From NCBI GenBank assembly GCA_028292785.1, contig JAQGLQ010000466.1, positions 1 through 9,935 of the forward strand: a DNA stretch of 9,935 bases, given 5' to 3'. Below the pieces are notes generated by a model. The model searched no databases, had not been told where the DNA came from, and saw only the letters and a list, made by a program, of their open reading frames with translations. Source of the DNA: Noviherbaspirillum sp. (GTDB lineage Bacteria > Pseudomonadota > Gammaproteobacteria > Burkholderiales > Burkholderiaceae). Positions 7,016 to 9,935 of the stretch are shown here, piece by piece (position 1 is the first letter of the stretch; the number at the start of each line of letters is the position of its first letter). The position numbers were made by a program, and so were the translations under genes.

Positions 7016-8083
7016 ATGGAAGCTTCACTCACAGGGTCGCGCGGTTCCGCCATGTCGCGGTGGTCGACGCGTGCGGGCAATGCGCGCGCGCGATATCCGG
7101 TTCAGGCACAGCGCTACAAGACCTATGGAGCGGAGCGGGAAGAGCGCATCATCAAGGGGCTGGGCTGGTTCAGCATAGGTCTCGGCCTCGTGCATCTGCT
7201 GGCGCCGCGCGCCGTCGCAAGAGCGACCGGCATGCCGGAGAAGCGGATTGGACTGATGCGGATGGTGGGCATGCGCGAACTCGCTTCGGGGTTTGGCATA
7301 CTGAGCCGGCGCCAGCCTGCGATGTGGCTGTGGACACGCGTGGCGGGCGATGCGATGGACCTGACGATCCTCGGTCTGAACGCCGCCAGCCCCGATGCGC
7401 GCAAAAGCCGTGTCAGCGCGGCAAGCCTGGCAGTGGCCGGTGTCGCGGTGCTCGACGTCATGACCAGCATGCAGCAAACCCAGAAGTCAGGCATGGGCAG
7501 CGGCATGCTGTCCAACCTCAGGGACAAGGCGGGCGCCCTGACCGGCGCCGCCGCCGAAGCCGCCGCGGGCGCGGTGCAGGTGACCAGGTCGCTCGTGGTC
7601 AATCGTTCGCCGGAAGACTGCTACCGCTTCTGGCGCGACTTCGCGAACTTGCCGCGCTTCATGGCGCACATCGAATCGGTGGAAGTCATTTCCGACAGAC
7701 GTTCGCACTGGAAGGCAAAAGGTGCGGCCGGCATGACCGCGGAATGGGACGCCGAAATCACCGATGACCAGCCGGGCAAGCTGCTGTCCTGGCGTTCGGT
7801 CGAGAATGCCGATGTGGACCATGCGGGTACGGTGCGTTTCGAGCCGGCGCCTGGCGGACGCGGCACGATTGTGCGGTTGGAATCGCGATACAGCCCGCCG
7901 GGCGGCAAGGCGGGCGCGCTGATCGCCAGGCTGTTTGGCGAGGAACCCTCGCAGCAGATCGGCGAAGACCTGCGCCGCTTCAAGTGGCTGATCGAAACCG
8001 GCGTCATACCGACCACGGTGGGTCAGCCGTCCGGTTCGCGCGGCCCGATCACACGCCTGCTATTCAGACATTCCCGGCGATGA
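7016..8083 (+). CDS. Membrane protein with C-terminal SRPBCC (polyketide cyclase/dehydrase-like) domain
   Basis: A 355 aa two-domain protein of unknown function. Residues about 45-160 hold several hydrophobic stretches: LGWFSIGLGLVHLLAP from residue 49, an Ala/Trp-rich stretch around GDAMDLTILGLNAA, and SLAVAGVAVLDVMTS. They point to an integral membrane domain. A Gly/Ala-rich linker follows, with AGALTGAAAEAAAGA, and then an SRPBCC (START-like) domain from residue 189. That domain shows VTRSLVVNRSPEDCYRFWRD, FMAHIESVEV, SWRSVENADVDHAGTVRF and a C-terminal helix LRRFKWLIETG. This fold forms a hydrophobic cavity for lipids or small ligands. I chose the ATG at 7016 because GGAG at 7004-7007 sits 8 bases before it; an in-frame start at 6959 would add 19 residues without a ribosome binding site. 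Related proteins are often stress-induced. The gene converges on the lpxO-like gene, 37 bp away. Confidence 0.82.
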   Translation: MEASLTGSRGSAMSRWSTRAGNARARYPVQAQRYKTYGAEREERIIKGLGWFSIGLGLVHLLAPRAVARATGMPEKRIGLMRMVGMRELASGFGILSRRQPAMWLWTRVAGDAMDLTILGLNAASPDARKSRVSAASLAVAGVAVLDVMTSMQQTQKSGMGSGMLSNLRDKAGALTGAAAEAAAGAVQVTRSLVVNRSPEDCYRFWRDFANLPRFMAHIESVEVISDRRSHWKAKGAAGMTAEWDAEITDDQPGKLLSWRSVENADVDHAGTVRFEPAPGGRGTIVRLESRYSPPGGKAGALIARLFGEEPSQQIGEDLRRFKWLIETGVIPTTVGQPSGSRGPITRLLFRHSRR

Positions 8084-8120
8084 TTTCATGGGCAGGGCGG
8101 GCCGCAACGGCGGCGCGGCG

Positions 8121-9020
8121 TCAGGCGAATACGATCAGCAGGCCGACACCGATGATCAGCGCGACCTTGGTCGCCTGATAGGCGGTCCGGTTCCACTTCT
8201 TGAACCGGCGCCGATACTGTCCCATCACAAATGCAATGCGGAATAGCTTGTTGATGCCGCCGGTCTGATCGCCGGTTTCGTTCGGCGAGCTGGCCGCCGT
8301 CATCAGGGTCCGGCCGAGCAGCTTGTTGATCTTTTGCGCCCAGCGGTAACGCATCGGACGTTCGACATCGCAAAACAGGATGATGCGATTGACATTGCTG
8401 TCGTTGCGCGCCCAATGGATATAGGTTTCATCGAACACCACCGCGGCACCGTCGCGCCAGCTATAGCGCTGGCCATCGACTTCGATGAAGCAATCGTCGG
8501 TATTGGGACAGACCAGCCCGAGGTGATAGCGCAGCGATCCGGCGAACGGATCGCGGTGCATGTTCAGCTTGCCGCCGGGCGGCAGTTCGGCGAACATCGC
8601 CGCCTTCACGCTCGGGATATTACGCAGCAGCGCCACGGTCTTCGGGCACAGCCGCTCCGCCGAAGGATGGCTTGCCGCATACCACTTCAGGTAGAAGCGC
8701 TTCCATCCTTCCTTGAAAAACGAATTGAATCCGGCATCGTCGTTATTCTCGGCGGCGCGGATTTTCTGCATCTGGCTCAAGTGCAGGGCTTCCTCCCTGA
8801 TTTCCTGCCAGTGCTGTTCGAGCGGCCGCAGATCATGGAAATCCGCGCTCGACAGGTAGGGGGTCGAAGGCACCCTGGAGAACAGATGCATGAAGACGTT
8901 GAGCGGCGCCACGAAAGACGAGTGGTCGAACAGCTGGCGCATGAACGGCAACCGCACCTTACCGCGAAAATGAATATGGAGTATCGAAATAACGTAAATG
9001 GCGACGATCGTCCACTTCAT
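8121..9020 (-). CDS. lpxO: LpxO-like lipid A 2-hydroxylase (aspartyl/asparaginyl beta-hydroxylase family)
   Basis: Predicted inner-membrane Fe(II)/2-oxoglutarate dioxygenase. LpxO enzymes hydroxylate the 2-position of a secondary acyl chain of lipid A on the cytoplasmic side. The 299 aa length fits LpxO. Residues 2-17 and 284-299 are hydrophobic terminal membrane segments. The catalytic core carries His155 and Asp157 in NMHRDPFAGSLRYHLGL, His202 in DETYIHWARND, and Arg212 in NRIILFCDVERP, the likely 2-oxoglutarate ligand. I chose the start at 9020 rather than an upstream ATG at 9053 because AGGTG sits about six bases before it and the hydrophobic segment begins there. The terminal anchors favour LpxO over a soluble peptide hydroxylase, but the substrate is inferred. 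The nearest upstream neighbour, ettA, is 800 bp away, so the gene seems monocistronic. Confidence 0.85.
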   Translation of the reverse strand: MKWTIVAIYVISILHIHFRGKVRLPFMRQLFDHSSFVAPLNVFMHLFSRVPSTPYLSSADFHDLRPLEQHWQEIREEALHLSQMQKIRAAENNDDAGFNSFFKEGWKRFYLKWYAASHPSAERLCPKTVALLRNIPSVKAAMFAELPPGGKLNMHRDPFAGSLRYHLGLVCPNTDDCFIEVDGQRYSWRDGAAVVFDETYIHWARNDSNVNRIILFCDVERPMRYRWAQKINKLLGRTLMTAASSPNETGDQTGGINKLFRIAFVMGQYRRRFKKWNRTAYQATKVALIIGVGLLIVFA

Positions 9021-9103
9021 TGGAACACCTGGAATAGTTGAGAGGTAGATCACGGACGGCAGCGCTGGGAGCGTAACCGGAAGACCTGATTGAGTAACGC
9101 GCC

Positions 9104-9132
9104 ATGTTTCCGTAGTTTTTGAGAATCGTCAA
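9104..9132 (-). promoter_or_regulatory. Candidate promoter of the lpxO-like gene
   Basis: On the minus strand TTGACG (+ 9127-9132) matches five of six bases of the -35 consensus. Seventeen bases later comes AAACAT (+ 9104-9109), a poor -10 with three of six matches. The start would lie near 9097, about 77 bases before the ATG. Its -35 overlaps the palindrome at 9130-9150. The weak -10 suggests an activated promoter, if it is one. Confidence 0.3.
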
Positions 9133-9147
9133 ATTATTTTGGATAAT
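9119..9147 (+). promoter_or_regulatory. Candidate sigma-70 promoter reading into the AT-rich region
   Basis: TTGAGA (9119-9124) and GATAAT (9142-9147) each match five of six consensus bases and are separated by the ideal 17 bases. It is the best sigma-70-like element I found in the window. Transcription would start near 9154 and run into the terminator at 9483-9518. AT-rich DNA yields such matches by chance more often, which lowers the confidence. Confidence 0.45.
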
Positions 9148-9150
9148 TTG
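9130..9150. promoter_or_regulatory. Palindrome with 8-bp arms: possible operator between divergent promoters
   Basis: CAAATTAT (9130-9137) and ATAATTTG (9143-9150) are perfect inverted copies around a 5-base centre (TTTGG). The site covers the -10 of the + strand candidate promoter and half of the -35 of the lpxO candidate promoter. A dimeric regulator bound here could control both directions. Size and AT-richness recall Fur- or MarR-type operators, but I recognise no consensus. Confidence 0.4.
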
Positions 9151-9153
9151 TGC

Positions 9154-9518
9154 GATTTCCCATGATGCTTACTGGCTGGTTATGCGTATTGGCATAGTGA
9201 AGCAGGGACGACCAAGGACGACAATTAATTGGTTGAAGGAAATTTTTTTGCAATCCCGGAAGAAATTATTAGAGAAATGAGAAGAAAGCATGAAAAAATT
9301 TCCTGCGTAAAATAGATTTTTGCCTGCTATGGAAGTGCTTACTTTTGACGTAGCGCCAGCTTTAATTCGGGTAAAGAAAAATTATGAGAAACAACTATAT
9401 AAGCTTATTCTTCCGCATAATTGTGGTGTACCATTAGCGCCGCAATACAAAAAATCCACTTCAGAGGATGAGCAGGAGACAAAAAAAGCCCGCCCGGTAT
9501 GCGCCCGGCGGGCTTTTT
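9154..9518 (+). ncRNA. Hypothetical orphan transcript in an AT-rich stretch (small RNA or small-protein mRNA)
   Basis: This is the core of the 800-bp gap between the lpxO-like gene and ettA. It is strikingly AT-rich (16 of 60 bases are G or C in 9241-9300 and again in 9361-9420), in a window that is otherwise GC-rich. A good promoter-like element ends just before it and an intrinsic terminator closes it, giving a possible transcript of about 365 nt. Near its start TATGC (9181-9185) pairs with GCATA (9192-9196) across a 6-base loop, followed by a tandem GGACGAC repeat (9206-9222). Open frames are short: 28 codons from a TTG at 9229 (AAGGA ten bases upstream), and one from an ATG at 9329 with no ribosome binding site that runs into the terminator. 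Neither is convincing. It could equally be a decayed foreign insert with no product. Confidence 0.25.
9483..9518. terminator. Bidirectional intrinsic terminator
   Basis: GCCCGCC (9488-9494) pairs with GGCGGGC (9507-9513) across a 12-base loop. The stem is flanked by A7 on the left and T5 on the right, so the A and T runs extend the pairing. Read on the plus strand it ends in five T's; read on the minus strand it ends in seven. It can therefore stop transcription from both sides. No strongly supported gene ends at it. Confidence 0.8.
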
Positions 9519-9615
9519 AATTTAGCCGGTTATTCAGAATACGTATAACAGATATCACAATAATAAACGAGACAAACGTATTTCCGGCGAGTAATATGAA
9601 CCCTGTCTCCTCCAA
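9517..9615 (-). CDS. Possible 32-residue single-pass membrane peptide (very tentative)
   Basis: From a TTG codon at 9615 the minus strand reads 32 codons to a TAA at 9517-9519. The peptide begins with acidic residues (LEETG) and continues with a hydrophobic run (FILLAGN, then VSFIIVISVI) before a basic end (RILNNRLN), a layout typical of tiny membrane proteins. The stop falls directly at the base of the terminator hairpin, the arrangement expected of a real minus-strand gene. Against it: TTG is a rare start, the GGAGG run lies inside the frame rather than ahead of it, and I see no good promoter. The frame could also extend upstream to 9708, but it would then cross another terminator-like hairpin. 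Unrecognised; chance is a serious alternative. Confidence 0.15.
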   Translation of the reverse strand: MEETGFILLAGNTFVSFIIVISVIRILNNRLN

Positions 9616-9634
9616 CTCTCTATGAATTGGATTT

Positions 9635-9670
9635 AAGCCCGCAAGCCGCAAGGTGCGCGGGCTTTTTTTT
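9635..9670 (+). terminator. Intrinsic terminator, plus strand
   Basis: AAGCCCGC (9635-9642) pairs with GCGGGCTT (9657-9664) across a 14-base loop, and eight T's run from 9663 to 9670. On the plus strand this is a strong terminator. On the minus strand the tail is only TTAAAT, so it would stop ettA transcripts poorly. With 9483-9518 it forms a tandem pair in the plus direction, which supports a plus-strand transcript from the AT-rich stretch. Confidence 0.75.
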
Positions 9671-9818
9671 GGGCCTGGCCCGGATGTCTTCTTCCCGGTT
9701 AGCGTCATGAAGAAGTTCCCCCCTGCCAGGGAGGAAACTTTCCTTCGGCGCTACTGTTGCTTCCACTCTCGGCCCGCATGGGCGGGGACCATACAAGCAC
9801 TTTTGTGACGCGGAAGGA

Positions 9819-9935
9819 CTAGCGCGTGATCGGCTTGTAGCGAATCCGCTTGGGCTTGGCGCCTTCCTCGCCCAGCCGTTTTTTCTTGTCCGCTTCATAT
9901 TCCTGGTAATTCCCGTCGAAGAACACCACCTGCGA
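9819..9935 (-). CDS. ettA: Energy-dependent translational throttle protein EttA, C-terminal end (5' part outside window)
   Basis: EttA is an ABC-F ATPase that binds the ribosomal E site and slows entry into elongation when energy is low. Only the last 38 codons are present. They read FFDGNYQEYEADKKKRLGEE and then a basic tail with PKRIRYKPI, which is the characteristic C-terminus of this protein; the nucleotide-binding domains are off the window. The TAG stop lies at 9819-9821. No classic minus-strand terminator follows closely; the nearest strong one in that direction is at 9483-9518, 300 bases on. Other ABC-F paralogues share the first part, but the tail is specific enough that I favour EttA. 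Confidence 0.9.
   Translation of the reverse strand, partial: SQVVFFDGNYQEYEADKKKRLGEEGAKPKRIRYKPITR

Noticed and set aside
6470..8083. A biosynthetic gene cluster suggested by the ABM-domain and cyclase-like proteins
   Set aside because: Family names only: no synthase, tailoring set or transporter is nearby, and both folds are common in unrelated single genes.
8334..9041. 235-codon plus-strand frame antisense to the lpxO-like gene
   Set aside because: The minus strand carries the full LpxO-type HxD...H...R set and membrane anchors; this frame is its shadow.
9320..9520. 66-codon plus-strand frame in the AT-rich stretch
   Set aside because: No Shine-Dalgarno run before the TTG at 9320 or the ATG at 9329, and its last dozen or so codons are the terminator hairpin itself.
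9671..9786. Small palindromes GGGCC-T-GGCCC (9671-9681), AGGAAA-C-TTTCCT (9732-9744) and CCCGC-ATGG-GCGGG (9773-9786)
   Set aside because: Short, no T-tract in the ettA direction and no relation to a promoter; expected at this frequency by chance.

Overview
The window is chromosomal DNA from a GC-rich Gram-negative bacterium. The best guess is a betaproteobacterium of the order Burkholderiales, possibly Oxalobacteraceae. This rests on codon use, the MobA-MoeA order, an EttA C-terminus, an LpxO-type lipid A hydroxylase (which implies an LPS outer membrane) and generic protein resemblance. No rRNA, tRNA, CRISPR array, insertion sequence or prophage gene was seen.

Layout. (1) 1-1614, + strand: the end of mobA runs into moeA with a TGATG stop/start overlap. 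These are the last steps of molybdenum cofactor synthesis. (2) 1615-4202, + strand: a GC-rich leader with two hairpins, then a complete LonA-type ATP-dependent protease of 804 aa. It lies outside the usual clpP-clpX-lon setting and looks like a second, stress-type Lon. (3) 4268-5029, - strand: a PhyH-family Fe(II)/2-oxoglutarate oxygenase, divergent from (4) 5240-6430, + strand: a poxvirus-like type IB DNA topoisomerase. (5) 6470-6772, + strand: a small ABM-fold protein. (6) 7016-8083, + strand: a protein with an N-terminal membrane domain and a C-terminal SRPBCC domain, preceded by paired repeats and a possible ECF-type promoter. (7) 8121-9020, - strand: an LpxO-like hydroxylase with terminal membrane segments. 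(8) 9021-9818: a gap of about 800 bp with an AT-rich core, two intrinsic terminators and divergent promoter-like signals around one palindrome. (9) 9819-9935, - strand: the C-terminal end of the ABC-F protein EttA.

No single operon or defence-type system links the genes. The common thread is housekeeping plus stress and envelope functions: a second Lon, topoisomerase IB, an SRPBCC membrane protein, a lipid A hydroxylase and a translation throttle. The least explained stretch is 9100-9670. There a + strand promoter-like element and a terminator bracket an AT-rich region with no convincing gene, and the promoter shares a palindrome with the apparent lpxO promoter. This fits a small RNA or small-protein transcript, but the sequence alone cannot settle it.
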